A stretch of DNA of 64,000 nucleotides from Cotesia glomerata (GCF_020080835.1 NC_058163.1:6359318-6423317); one strand, 5' to 3'. Positions 48,192 through 59,935 are shown, counted from the first letter of the stretch. Notes: generated from the letters alone by a model not told the origin. Program-made: numbers and translations.

Positions 48192-50238
48192 TATTTCGGC
48201 AGTTTGAAGTGAGAGCTCTCTCCTCGTGAACGCTGTCCTGATAATCTGCCTGCAATCAGGGACAGCTTGCGAGACAAGGGATGGTGTTGTGTCCTACAAG
48301 GAGACAAAAGCAAATGTTTATTAGGTTTAAACACAATCGGTCTATGTATCAACAAAGATTCGAAAATAGGAAACCAAGGTTGGGTTGTCCAGAATGGGAT
48401 AACTACAATGCCTTCTGCTCTTTCTGCGATAATTTTTTGTAATACCTTAGGTATTAAGGCAAATGGCGGAAATGCGTAAAAGAAATTACTACTCCAATTA
48501 ATCGTGAAGGCGTCTACATAGGATCTTTCTGGATCTTTGAACCAAGAGCAAAAAATATCGCATTTTGCATTGATTCTGGTAGCAAATAAATCAATTTTTG
48601 GCTTTCCGAAAGCCTGGATTATCCTTCTAAAGGCAAAATCTGCAATCCCATTCTGTGTCAATTTTGTCCAACCTTGACTCTCTATCTGCCTCGACATTCT
48701 CCTTAGATGGAATATATGATGCAAAAATCCATAGATCTATCGCCTCGCACCATTGCCATAATTGTCTGGCCAAATTATTTAAGTGTGGGTATTGAATACC
48801 ACCCATGCGATTTACATAGGAAATTGCCGTGGTATTATCCACTCTAAGAAGAATGTCACAATGAGAGAGATCAGCAGCAAAAATCTTCAGGGCCAGAAAG
48901 ATTGCAAGTAGCTCTAAGTAGTTGATGTGGCAATTTTTTTCTTCCACCGACCAGAAACCGTGCGCCCGTTTTTTTTTCGCAGAAAGCCCCCCAGCCTGTT
49001 AACGAGGCATCTGAGAAAATTGTTATTTTGTACGAATGGGCTCCGAAATTATTCAATGACGAGAGGATGCTTCTTTTCCACCATGCAAAATCTTCTTTTT
49101 TCTTTAAGCTCTACCTTGCTTTCATAGTCGTCGTCATTGATCAACAAAGCTAGATACTTCTCTCTCTCTCAAACCGTTTTGTATATAACCAACCATACTT
49201 GATTGCTGGACAAGCAGCTATCAGATTCCCGATAAATTGAGCTAATTCTCTAACCCTACATTCTTTCTTTTTGTTTATTTGTTCAATCATTTTTAAAATC
49301 TTTTGTCGTTTTACTTTTGGTAATTCTAACGTCAACCGTTCTGAATTCACACCAAAACCTAAAAATTGGCACTGTCTACTTGGCTTTAAGACACTTTTTC
49401 TCCGATTTATAATAAAACCCAGGGATTCTAATAATTTAATTGTCATTGTTATATTTTTCTCGCATGAAGAGATATTAGGACCAATACATAGTATGTCGTC
49501 CAAGTATGCCACTGATAAATGACCGCGTTTACGTAAGAAATTTAAAACTAGTTTTAAAACCTTTGTAAAAATAAACGGAGCTGTAGCTAAACCAAATAGT
49601 AAACAGCAAAACTCATAGAGTTGTGATTGAAAACGGAATCTAAGAAATTTTCTGCAATTTACGTGGATAGAAATCAGAAAATCTGCATCCTCAAGATCCA
49701 AATTAGCCATAAAATCCCTTTCGGAAACTAATTTTGACACTCATTTTATGTCCTCTAGCTTAAAATGGACCGTATCAATAAAAGCATTAAAATTTTTTAA
49801 ATTTAATATAAATCTCTTTGTACCGTCTGATTTATCTATTAAAAAATAAGAGGAAACAAATTGACCCTCTTCGTCATAACATGGACAAATAGCCCCTAAA
49901 CTTAACAACCTATCAATAGCTTCCTTGCATTCTCCTAGCCCTTGGGATGAATTTATAAAATTATCTGGTTCTTTAACCTGAAAAACAGGTTGATTAAATT
50001 CAATTCTATAACCTTGTATACAGTCTAAAACAAATTTACTATCTGTGATCTCTCTCCACCTATCAATAAAAAATCTCAATCGTCCTGCTTTCGACGATAC
50101 CTCTAGTATCGACGGTCCGTCTTCGGACGCGTTGATCTCGATTGTGGCTGAGGAGGCTGTTGGTACGGCTTCCTCGACGCACTGGACCCGGTCGGCTTCG
50201 TCTTGTACGTTGATTTTGAACTCCCCATCCTCGACCAC
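48191..50238 (-). pseudogene. DIRS reverse transcriptase, RNase H and linker domain
   Basis: RT begins in a frame overlapping the gag end (GRLRFFIDRWREIT, then YFLIDKSDGTKRFILNLK). It meets a TGA at 49741-49743 and continues with MANLDLEDADFL, the catalytic SVAYLDDILCIG, and GFIINRRKS. A further stop lies at 49150-49152. RNase H follows: FSDASLTGWGAF, then after a frameshift near 48930 NYLELLAIFLALK, RVDNTTAISYV, and KENVEADRESR. A second shift near 48650 leads into IQAFGKPKIDLFATRINAKC, the DIRS linker segment that replaces the methyltransferase-like domain of some relatives. There are at least two stops and two frameshifts. Confidence 0.85.
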
Positions 50239-51450
50239 TGAATCTTGGAGGATGGGGTCTTCCAGTTTAACTGGTCCGAATTTTTTAACGGCAACTTCTT
50301 TGTAGTTGGCTTAGGTTTCATCTCAGCAGCAACTTTTTCAATAGTTTTGGTCGATTTTATCTTTTCTGATAAACCTTCTCCAAATAAGAATTTATCCATC
50401 TTTGACTTTTCCAAGACCTCCTTTATATTCTTCTCCATACCTGGTAGAATAAAGGATCGCCTAGTTACAGCTTCTCGATGGTGAGCCTCTGCTATGAGCT
50501 TCCCAGCATCCGAGAGATACTGTAAGAGTTGCTTCCTATCAACTCCTTCGTCCTTTTCGTCAAGCAATAGGGAAATACCCATACCTAGAACCAGCATTGC
50601 CGATCCAATAGTCTTTTGGATCTCACTGGCGTATTTGTCTCTTTTCAAAGCAGCATCTTGCATAGTAGCTGAAATCTCTGGATTCAGAACTTGAGCCTCC
50701 AGCTGGCAGTTGCTTGCACGTGGGTATTTTGATAACAACTCACTTTTGAGTTCTTTTTTCAGGCCTTCGTTAATATAATTAGACCAACGAGTGGCTATTT
50801 CTGGGTGTAAGGTTCCCACTTGAGGGTCCTCGGCTTGATGATCTTCACCCAGAATTTCCATAATTTCATCTTCAAGTTTTTTATTTCCTGGAACATTACT
50901 GTCTGTAATTTCAGGTGTTTTGGGAAGCTTAGATAATTCAGACTCATCCGGTGTTTTAGAAACACCAGACTGTTTGGGACTGTCAGCTGATTTTAAAACA
51001 TGCGCAGACTCGGAACTCGGTGGTGTTTGTTTACTATGTGTCATCTGGGAATCTTCCGATGGTAAGTCATTCTCCTGTTGAGATCCATCCGTCGATAAAG
51101 ATGGTTCCGTGTCGCTGTGGTTTCCCGATGAGCCTGAGTTTGCTTCTGTTAACAGAGAGCAATTAAATAATTATGTCTGTACCACTCGTGTACGCACTAA
51201 ACCAGATTTAAGAACAATATGTCCCACCACTCGTGTGGGCCCATCGTCAATTAAAACAAAAAAACTGTCTTTAATACTGCACATGGCGAATATTACAAGA
51301 CCGATGCTTACCAGATGCTTTGGACGCGAGTGATGGCGGGCGTTGGTCGTTGGCTTTCGTTTGTCTGAAAGCTTCCTCTAATTCCTTCAGCTTTTTCCAA
51401 ATCTTATCCTCCCTCTCTTCTCGTTCTCTTTTCCTCTTGCTTTTTGACAT
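50103..51450 (-). CDS. DIRS gag-like protein, two exons
   Basis: Exon 1 is 51312-51450 (ATG in MSKSKRKREREEREDK) and exon 2 is 50103-51145. The 166-bp intron (51146-51311) has GTAAGC and AACAG borders. Splicing keeps one open frame of 393 residues, while reading through the intron meets a stop after 14 codons. The protein is basic at the start, Ser/Pro-rich, then helical (EIATRWSNYINEGLKKELKS, LVLGMGISLLLDEKDE), and ends Pro/Arg-rich (SSASRKPYQQPPQPQSRST), suggesting nucleic-acid binding. The gag tail overlaps the RT frame by about 135 bp, so RT may need a frameshift or internal initiation. No disabling change is seen in gag itself. Confidence 0.7.
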
Positions 51451-51547
51451 CTTCTCCCGTTAATTGAATCGAATATACTTAATTATTTTTCACTTTTATA
51501 TAAAATATAAACTCTGATGATGTGATGCTATCGAGCACAAATAACGT

Positions 51548-51692
51548 TATGAGCGTGGAAGGGAGAGTGTAGTCCATAGAGGACCACCAGATGGCTCTCT
51601 TTTTCTTTTACATACTCTGAATTTGTGGTGACATCGCAGTACGAACAGCGGTACTACGTGTTTGTAATCCCGAGAACGAGACATTATATAAT
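51548..51692. repeat. DIRS right inverted terminal repeat
   Basis: Reverse complement of the left repeat; upstream of gag, so it should contain the promoter. It ends at CATTATATAAT next to a (CA)n run. Confidence 0.9.
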
Positions 51693-51697
51693 AAGAA

Positions 51698-51698
<1 letters not shown>

Positions 51699-51749
<51 letters not shown>
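51699..51749. repeat. (CA)n microsatellite beside the DIRS end
   Basis: About 25 CA units, lying between the DIRS right end and the transposon exon. Confidence 0.95.
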
Positions 51750-51753
<4 letters not shown>

Positions 51754-51759
51754 CCTTCT

Positions 51760-52145
51760 TCTCTTAGTAGTAATAAAAGTTCAGCAATTACATTTAATTG
51801 AAGACTGTTTAAATTTTTTAAGGCCCACTGTCGAAGTTGTTCTTGAAAGCTTTTATTTAAACCAGTTTTATCTTCAATGTCATCACTGTTGTCATCACTT
51901 TCATTATTTTTGTCGCTTAATTTATTACTTGTATCATTCTCATCATTATCAATATCATTGTCACAACTAATACCAGAATGGATGCAAATGTCATCACTAT
52001 TTACACTGTTATCATTTACACTATTATTGACACTTAGGTTACTTGAGTTATTTACAGAAATATTTGCATCGCATTATTCATCGTTATTTACATTTTTTTT
52101 TAATTCTCTAATTTTTTTTTTTAATCGCTGATATGCTTGTGGCAT
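51760..52145 (-). pseudogene. N-terminal exon of the DIRS-split transposon protein
   Basis: The frame starts MPQAYQRLKKKIRELKKN at 52145, hits a TAA at 52074-52076, and otherwise stays open through an Asn/Asp/Ser-rich acidic stretch to LRQWALKNLNSLQLNVIAEL and LLLLREEGH. The last block (LxxWAxxxNxxxxxxxxLLxxLxxxGH) is a recurrent N-terminal motif of insect transposon proteins. Its 3' continuation is cut by the (CA)n run and the DIRS insertion. Confidence 0.5.
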
Positions 52146-52416
52146 TGTGAAAACAAAATTAATTGGTCAATATAACCTACAATATAAGAGATGTAAATGA
52201 AATAAATGTGCTCTCAGAAATGAGAAACAGATTTTTGGCGCATGCGCAAGGACGTATGGATTTGATATCGGCCGATGAAAGGCTGTTGATCGCATGCTAT
52301 TTTTATTTACAATTGAATGGCTAATGACAGTTTGCCAGATATGTGCCATTAAAAATTGCCAACGCTTGGCCGACCGTTCGTCGCCTAACATCGGTCGATG
52401 TATGACTTTGTATGGG

Positions 52417-53309
52417 TACAACGTACACAGTTTTTACTAATTTTAGCAACTTAAAGTACTTTTTATTAATTAATTGTTGTCGTCATTGAGAGCGAGTATA
52501 ATACTAGATGGAATGTATCATTGTATAGAAGACAAGCTAAACTAACCAAAGCCAAGTGATTTCGACGCTTTAGGGAGTTTGTCGTTAAATCGAGTGATGT
52601 TTCATGGAGTTTACACTGTATATTAAAACTATAATTTCGAAAGTGACTCACATGTAAATAAAAAAACTACGTAATTTCCGAGCCTCGAATTCCGAACTCA
52701 TTTGACCTCACACATTAACATAGACCTTGAAAAAATAAAATAACAATTAATCATTCCGATAAACTATAAATCGCTTGAAACAAAACATTCAATGTGTAAA
52801 AAATGAGTTCAAAATACATTCCCATCAAGGTAAAATTGTTTTTCAACAACAAATCACTTTTTAAAAATCTTTTACAAGCCGTGAAAATTTTTTTACAACA
52901 TTAAAATTCAAGCAATAATTCACAGAAAGACGATACTTACATAAATATTCTAGTTATTGTCTTTAAATTTATTTCCCCATCAATTAAGTTAACGTCATTC
53001 AATTACGCTTAACATTGAACTTGACAGTTTCGAATATTTTCACAACCTATCTGCATAAATGTACTTAAATAATAGACTTATTAATGTTCTAGGAAAACTT
53101 TTAGTTTTATTACTGTTTTGCTGAAATATACAAACATACAAAACTAAGCATGCGTAATATTTCCTAACAGCGATGATTATTTATAATCACCTCGTTATCG
53201 GCTTACTAATAATATGTATTTGCATAAATAAGAACGTATGTCTTTGAAAGACAGCTGTATAATCATCAATATTGCTATATCGATATTAACAAATTAATAT
53301 ATACTAGTT
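52417..53309. other. No recognised gene
   Basis: AT-rich, no supported frames. Confidence 0.5.
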
Positions 53310-53943
53310 GATTTTTATTTTATCGCTAGTCTAGTTTTGACAGTACTACTGTTAGTTACTTATGATAATTACCTATATATCATTGAAGGTATAGTTAAAA
53401 TTTTATCTTAACATTGTATTTCATATTGGTAAATTTTTTTTATAAAACCTCTTTTTGTGAAAACGATATGAGTGTAAATTTTTTATAATAATTTTTGAGT
53501 ACCAAAATTGATCGTAGTGCTGGTAGATAATTATTTTTTTATTACTTTCGATAACAACCTAAATCTACGACATATTTAGAGTGCTATGTATTGATAGCAA
53601 TGTTAGTAAATAAGTATGATTCATTGGAAATATTTTTATATAATGTTTGATATTAAAGTAGGAAAAATTATTATTGGGTTTTACGCTAATGATAGTAATA
53701 GTAGTAGAAAAAAAAAACATTATGTCAATAATAATTCGAATCGTTCGGAGTCCATAAATTGATAAAATTCAAAGCGAGATAAGCTTTGAAATTTCTCAGT
53801 AATGTTAATAGCGTTTTTAAATTGTTTATTTCATTTTCGTCGAGTTTTTAAGTTAAAAAATGCTCGTTGTTGATAAGAAAATCAATTACGCTGATAAAAA
53901 TGATTTTTTTAAAATAACAAAAAATAGAATTACAGAAAAGTAT
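53310..53943 (+). repeat. Direct duplication, first copy
   Basis: This 634-bp segment recurs at 61810-62441 with only scattered substitutions and single-base indels. Left flanks differ completely (unique sequence here, DIRS RT there) and right flanks diverge immediately after CAGAAAAGTAT. Confidence 0.9.
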
Positions 53944-54377
53944 GTTGCATTAACAAAATAGTTTGTTATAGCGTGTAAAAAATCTTAAAAATACATTTTC
54001 TGAATCTAAACACTGAAACACTAAAACTAAAGTTTATTTCTACCTAGGAAATTTTTCCCTCGAGTAGAGAAACTAGTATACCTGTGTGGAGAATACCAAA
54101 GTTTTTTTTCTACACTAATAAGTGTATGCGAAAAAAAGTAAACTGTATTATTCACTTGGATTCCGGTTAATTTTTATAGTTTCAAACAGTAAAGCGAACA
54201 TCGGGGTGGCAAAAATATAAATATTACAGAACTTAATGTAGAAAGTATAAAAGTCATATATTATAATTTAATATCCAAAATAAGTGATTAGTAGCTATCA
54301 CTATAGTAAATAACGACTCTTTTATCTTAAAAAATTACAGTTTCAAACAATAAAAATTGCCATTTTAATATATAGTC

Positions 54378-54887
54378 GATATTATGAGGAGAAGGGAAAC
54401 TCAGATGAAAGAGAAGGGGGTCTCACTCTGAGAGAATTTAATATTTGAAACAGTAAGAATTATACTTTTAAAATATACATTTTACCAGTCCAAGCAAGTC
54501 AATAATTACAGTTTGATTTTTGGCGTTGCGTTTAAATTTACCATTTTACTTTGTAAATATTGACGTTGCTTGTATTAGAAATTTACTAACTTTACTATAT
54601 ACTATTTACATATCATAAGATCATTTTTTAGGTACGAAATGATAAATATCAAAGTCTGAATTCTTAATTATTATACTTTAACATTTTAGGCATTTACATA
54701 GCGAATATTACTGTTTGAAATAGTATTTTCTTCCATGTAAAGAGTAAACTGTAACGTTTAAATGGTAAATATTATAAAGTGAATAGTAAAATCACGATTT
54801 TACTGTTTGAAATGATAATTTTTAGCAGTTGATCATTACTTATTATAAATCGACTGTTATTTATTACAGTTTACTTTTTTCTATGTA
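54378..54887. repeat. Left arm of a 6.7 kb-spaced inverted repeat
   Basis: About 510 bp inverted relative to 60523-61036. Shared blocks include GAGAAGGGGGTCTCACTCTG, CCAAGCAAGTCAATAATTAC and GGTACGAAATGATAAATATC. Confidence 0.8.
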
Positions 54888-55045
54888 GTGATTTTTAAAA
54901 AACTTGGTTTCTTCCTCAGTAAAATACTAAAATAAAAATATGGCCGACTTAACCTTATTTGACACTGATGCAAATGATATGCTTATCATGTGGTGGACCT
55001 TTTTTATTGTAATTAAAGAATAAATAATTAATTATTTATTAATTA

Positions 55046-56970
55046 CACCGGCACACAAAAAAAAAACTTGTCTGTACACCGGGCACCACCTATCTACGGG
55101 CATATTTTTCGACCCGCTAAATACGAATTTCAACTCAGTTTAGGCCGTTTAGCCTTCAATTTCGAGTAAATTGCAAAAAACCCCAAAAAATAGCGAAAAT
55201 TCGATGTTTTGGCAAGAAAAAAAATTTTGAGATCTAAGGTAAGTATAATTTTCATGTATTTTGATCTGTTAAATACTAATTTCAATCATACTTTAATTAT
55301 AAACTTTTTTAATTCTAAAAAAATTGTAAAATATCCTCAAAAATTGCAAAAATCGAGAAAAATTGGGATTATCTTGGTACAAAAAATTTTGTGGACCCGA
55401 GTTGACGAAGATTTTCATGTAATTTAATCTGCTTAATCTGATTCTGCAATAAATTTGGCCCATAGTCCCCTCAAACATGCATAAAACTGCAAAAAACCGA
55501 TAAAATACCAGAAAATTGCTGCTGAAAAAATGGAAAAAATCTTTTAAACACAATTAAATAAATTTCTTGTATTTTTTATTTCTAAAATACAAGATTAAGA
55601 TCCAAGAATGTACATAAATTGGATTTTTAACGGTTTTTCGAGGGTATTGTACTGTTTCATTCTCAAATGATCTACGACGTGGATACCTCTTTTTCCATCT
55701 TTTCCTTTATTTAGTAAGAATTTGCCATCGTGTTGGGATTTAAACTTCTTCGATGTGCAGACTTCATTTCATTGCATGATCGCTTGTACTTGCAACCAGG
55801 GCACCTCCTCGGGGTGACGGTGGGCAACAGAATCATCTGGCAGAGTCCCTGGGTTTACGGCATGTGTGCCGTCATGGCAGGTACAAGTGATGAGTACTTT
55901 ATGATGCAGGGATTCGGAAACCCAGTATCGGCGTCTGGTCAGGGTGAGAAAGCAGGCCTGCAGGTGTCGTCATCCAGCGACTGCAGCTCTTCAGTAGTGG
56001 GAAACTTGGCTACTGGAGAGTATACTATTACAAGAAGCAATTCCCACCTATGCAATAAGAGTCCTGATCTATTTTGTTACGTTTGTGGGAAGTTTGAGCC
56101 GGTAAAAAACCGCAGAACGTTTTCAGATAGATTGAAACGAAATTATGATGAATGCATTTGCATTCAAATTACAAATTTGGATTCAGCCTGGGTCCCACAC
56201 TTTGTTTGTGGTTAATGTAATATCGACTAAGTCTCATAAAACAATATTTCAAAGCTCTGGACAAGGATGATGATTGTTTCCAGTACTTGAGAGAAAAGTT
56301 TCCGGCGATAAGTGATGCCAAATTAAAAGAGGAAATTTTATTAGGAAATAATATAAGTGAAAATTACAGGACAGTAGTCAAAGAATTAGTGACAAATTAT
56401 AAAAATTTAGGATGCTTAACGAATCTAAAATTACACTTCCTAGATTCTCACATCGATCACTTTCCTGAGAATCTTGGGGAGCTTAGTGAAGAACAGGGAG
56501 AACGTTTTCATCAAGACATAAGTGAAATGGAGACTAGATATCAAGGGAATTAGAATATCAACATGATGGCAGGCTATTACTGGATACTCAAAAGAGATAT
56601 ACCAAAAGAAAATAACAAACGAAAGAGAAATCCACTCTGTAGATCATTTGAAAATAAAAGAGTTCGATACCACCGGAAAACAGTTTAAAAGTTGGGAAAA
56701 TTATTCAGATTTTAATCTTGTATTTTGTTAATAAAAAATACCAGAAATTTATTTAATTGTGTTTAAAATATTTTTTTGCTCGACGGGCAGAAAGCGTCAC
56801 GTATGCCAAAACATCGAATTTTCACGCTTTTTTGGGGTCTTTTGCAATTTACTCGAAATTGAAGGCTGGACGGCCTAAACTGACTTGAAATTCGTATTCA
56901 GCGGGTTGAAAAACATGCTCGTAGATAGATGGCGCCCGATCTACAGACAATTTTTTTTTGTGTGCCGGTG
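55046..56970. mobile_element. CMC-like DNA transposon with TTA target duplication
   Basis: Terminal inverted repeats of about 165 bp begin CACCGGCACACAAAAA at both ends and share TTTAGGCCGT and TTCAATTTCGAGTAAATTGC. TTA flanks both ends (55043-55045 and 56971-56973). CAC termini with 3-bp duplications are characteristic of the CACTA/Mirage/Chapaev group. The 1.9 kb element contains decayed coding sequence. Confidence 0.7.
55730..56640 (+). pseudogene. Decayed CMC-type transposon protein
   Basis: The frame at 55730-56215 ends with DLFCYVCGKFEPVKNRRTF, then DECICIQITNLDSAWVPHFVC. This is the zinc-finger-like N-terminal block of a large insect transposon family. After stops and a frame change, 56287-56553 encodes the C-terminal block KNLGCLTNLKLHFLDSHIDH and EEQGERFHQDISEMETRYQG, followed by remnants of YYWILKRD after one more stop. 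The central part of the protein is missing. The first 90 residues of the upstream frame are not recognised and are GC-richer than the rest. Confidence 0.65.
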
Positions 56971-57090
56971 TTATCTATATCTATACTACTATATAAATCT
57001 ATTGACTCTGTCTATACATTTAATTTTTTCATCTAATTTTGTGATAAATAATCGTTTTATGATGCGCTGATTCACATCCGACTATTTTTT

Positions 57091-57126
57091 TTTTTTTGTC
57101 TGTCTGTCTATCTGTCTGTCTGTATG
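57091..57126. repeat. GTCT tetranucleotide repeat
   Basis: About nine imperfect units, followed by ATAACTCAAGAACGGCTTGA, a recurrent insect repeat tail. Confidence 0.75.
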
Positions 57127-57300
57127 TCTTCTTATAACTCAAGAACGGCTTGACGAATTTTAATAAAAATTGGTATACAGTCAGAACACGTGATTCTGCG
57201 AATGATAGGACACATATGATGTCGGTCAACCCAGTGGTGGTTGTGAAATAGGAGTCCAAATCGTTATTATTTTAGTATTTCTTCAGTAGCCATATGCAGA

Positions 57301-57302
<2 letters not shown>

Positions 57303-57374
<72 letters not shown>
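57303..57374. repeat. (GT)n microsatellite
   Basis: About 36 uninterrupted GT units. Confidence 0.95.
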
Positions 57375-57377
<3 letters not shown>

Positions 57378-57468
57378 AAAAATTAATAAAAAAGTGTGTA
57401 ATAAAAATTAAAAAAAAATACAGACATCTTTTTTAAATTCATACTTTTTAAAACCCAAATATATTTAG

Positions 57469-57781
57469 GGTAATTATTTACAAGTGGGGTCCACCCTATT
57501 TTCGGCCATATCTAGGTGAAGCATTAACATTATTTAATTTTTTATTCTGCTTATTTTTATGACGTATTTATGATAAAAATGTCGTGAGAGAAAAAAAAAT
57601 AAAGATATCATTTTTTTGGATAAAATTTCTATTTTATCTTTTTTGATGTTTTTGATATATATATTTTTTTTTTTTGAAAAATACATAAAAAAACGAACAA
57701 TTAGAAAAAAATGATCAATTTGATCAAAAAAAAAAATTAACATGGCCCAGTATGCGTGAACCCCACTTGTAAATAATTACC
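57469..57781. mobile_element. hAT-like MITE, 313 bp
   Basis: Inverted ends GGTAATTATTTACAAGTGGG and its complement match almost perfectly over 22 bp. The flanks ATATTTAG (57461-57468) and ATATTTAT (57782-57789) agree at seven of eight positions, consistent with an 8-bp hAT duplication. No coding sequence. Confidence 0.7.
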
Positions 57782-57791
57782 ATATTTATTA

Positions 57792-58906
57792 TGTAACGGG
57801 TACTTTTTGACCAATTTTACCCCCGGCTCGATTTTAAGCTCGCCGGAGTCCAGGATTCTAACGAGGGGTAATTTCGAAATTAATCAAACTCGGAAATTTA
57901 ATTAATATTAACAAACAAAACCTCTTTTATTTCAATAAACAAAAACATTAAACATTTTACAAAAGAAAACGGCGATTAAACAAAATAAAACCCATACATA
58001 CACGGCGTTTACAATTTCCATTACCGTCGTTGGTAAAATCATTCGCCCGTCGTACCTTTCAAAACGCGTCGCTAATTCCCTTCAGTCGGCCCTCTGGTGC
58101 CCAGCTCCTGACAGGTGACTAGTGCCGCCCCGCAGGCTAATTCGCGATTCCCAAAGGAAGAGTGAATAGAATCCACCTCTCCCTCACCTAGTCGGCTTGG
58201 TTTGCCACCTTTTGGCTGAAGGCCTCCAGGTGGAGAGTCGCCTTTACTCGTAGGTGGAAAAGTTCACTTACCTGTGGTAGTCCGCACCAGGTAGAGTGGA
58301 CTCTCTTCAATTTCCTCGGCTAGAAGTCTCCAGACGAAGAAATTAACCCAGAGAAAGGTTGCTCAACGGCGGATAATTTTTTGGGCTTTATCAACCCAAA
58401 AATTATTACTAAAAGCGATAATTATTTGCAAAATTATCGCCACCTATCGCACGCCGTCGAACTTCGGGAAATTCCCGAAAAATTATAAATTTAAAATCAA
58501 AATCACTCAAACAATTTAACAGATTACATCAATTTCAATCAAATTGCACTTCCATACAATATCTCGCCGAGACTTAGAAAAAAAATAATTTACACACAAA
58601 ATTTTATTTTTATAAAATTATTTCCCCTACAAATTTACATTCTGAGACTTAGAAAAATAATCTCTGAATAAATTTAATTTATTCAGAGTTTATTTTAATT
58701 AGCTCTTCTTTTCAGGTAAATTAAATTTTTGTTCTTTGAAAGAACAAAAATTATCGCTACGTAGTTTCGCTTTTATTAACTCGGCGACTTTGTACTGCGA
58801 GCGGACGATCGTCGAAATTAATCGCCATCTATCGCGTGATTGCAAACTACGAAATTCATTTTCTCTTTTAACTGTCGTTTTAAAATAGTTTTAAATCAAA
58901 AAAACA
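57792..58906. mobile_element. Probable solo LTR, 1.1 kb
   Basis: Starts TGTAACGGGTACTTTTTGAC, a common insect Gypsy-type LTR start. It is GC-richer than its surroundings (57990-58350) and can be closed at ACA 58906 with ATTA on both sides (57788-57791 and 58907-58910). In AT-rich DNA such a match could be chance, so the right end is uncertain. No internal genes are present. Confidence 0.45.
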
Positions 58907-59219
58907 ATTAGTTATAGTAATACTAATAATTAATAATAAGCGAAATAATTAAACTCATGAACAAACTTAAACCTAAAAACATAAATTGTCGCGGCATGGC
59001 AGTCGACGCGGTCGCGGTAGCGGTGGCTCGCGTCCATCGCTTGCTCGGTCCGTCGATTACAAATACCGCATGCTGTAGCATATCTTACTTTTACTACAGT
59101 TAACGCTTAACTACAATATTGGAGTAAATCTACCTACAATTTGGAGTTGTCTCAGGTCATACTCCAGCCTGCGGTAAATGGAACTACAGTTGTTGTTGCC
59201 ACTACCACAATTTATTTTC

Positions 59220-59935
59220 CGTGTAGGAATCTTCCGTAAGAGATGTAGAATTAATATATGAATGAATTTTATGATAAGTTCGCCTCACAGAGGCTTGCAG
59301 GGGTGAGGGTTAACAATAAAAATTTTTAATTTTCAAGCTATAGCTCTTATAGATTCCAAATTTAGTAGGAGTCTTCTATATGTGATATAGAAATGATCTA
59401 AGAGCGGATTTTACAATAAACCACTCCTAATACGTATCGCGGGGATGAGTGTTAATAATAAAAAATCCTAATTTCCTAAATGTAGCTTCTACAAACTATA
59501 AATTTCGTAGGAATCTTTTATTTCTCATGCAGAGATTATCTCAAAATTGATTTCAAAAAATTCTACTTCCGATAGGGATTGCGGGGGTGGGTGTTAAAAT
59601 ATTAATATTCTATTTTTAAACTGTAACTTCTACAGACTCCAAATTTGGTCGGAATCTTCGTATATGATGTTAAGTTTGGCTAAGAATGGATTTTCTCGAA
59701 TTCTAACTCCAAAACGGATTGCGGGCACGTTAACAATAAAAATCTCTCATTTCCAAACAATACTTTCTTTGGACTTGAACTTTAGTTGAAACCATTTGTT
59801 TATAATGAAGAAATCATCTCGAATAGGATCTTCTGAAGCCCCCCCCCCCCCCATCACATAGGAGTGCGGGAGTGATAATTGTCAAAAAATTCATATTGTT
59901 CCTACAGACATAAAATTTGATAGAATCTTAAGAGA
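59220..59935 (+). repeat. Diverged tandem array, unit about 140 bp
   Basis: A GTAGGAATCTT-type motif recurs at 59223, 59365, 59507, 59648, 59785 and 59919. A GCGGGGGTGAGTGTTAA-type motif recurs at about 59297, 59438, 59580, 59722 and 59865. Spacings fall from 142 to 134 bp. Copies are only moderately similar, so the array is old. Confidence 0.75.

Larger units (their letters stand above)
46818..51692 (-). mobile_element. DIRS-type tyrosine-recombinase retrotransposon, nearly complete
   Basis: On the minus strand the order is spliced gag (51450-50103), reverse transcriptase/RNase H (50238-48191) and tyrosine recombinase (48191-47283). Inverted terminal repeats of about 145 bp lie at 46866-47010 and 51548-51692. 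An internal complementary region at 47113-47223 is the inverse of both outer ends joined together. This split arrangement is diagnostic of DIRS elements, which replicate through a circle and integrate by recombinase without target duplication. In-frame stops and several frameshifts show that this copy is dead. Confidence 0.9.
45456..52416 (-). mobile_element. DNA transposon interrupted by a DIRS element
   Basis: Terminal CCCATACAAAGT (45456) is inverted at 52416. Further inward, ATCGGCC and TGGCAATTTT-AATGGC blocks are also inverted between the ends. Minus-strand coding pieces lie at 51760-52145 and 46040-46412, on opposite sides of the DIRS insertion at 46818-51692. Without the DIRS the element is about 2.1 kb. 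The superfamily is not identified. Confidence 0.5.

Noticed and set aside
50045..50484. Plus-strand open frames across the DIRS region
   Set aside because: They lie opposite the gag and RT frames, lack family motifs and are antisense shadows.
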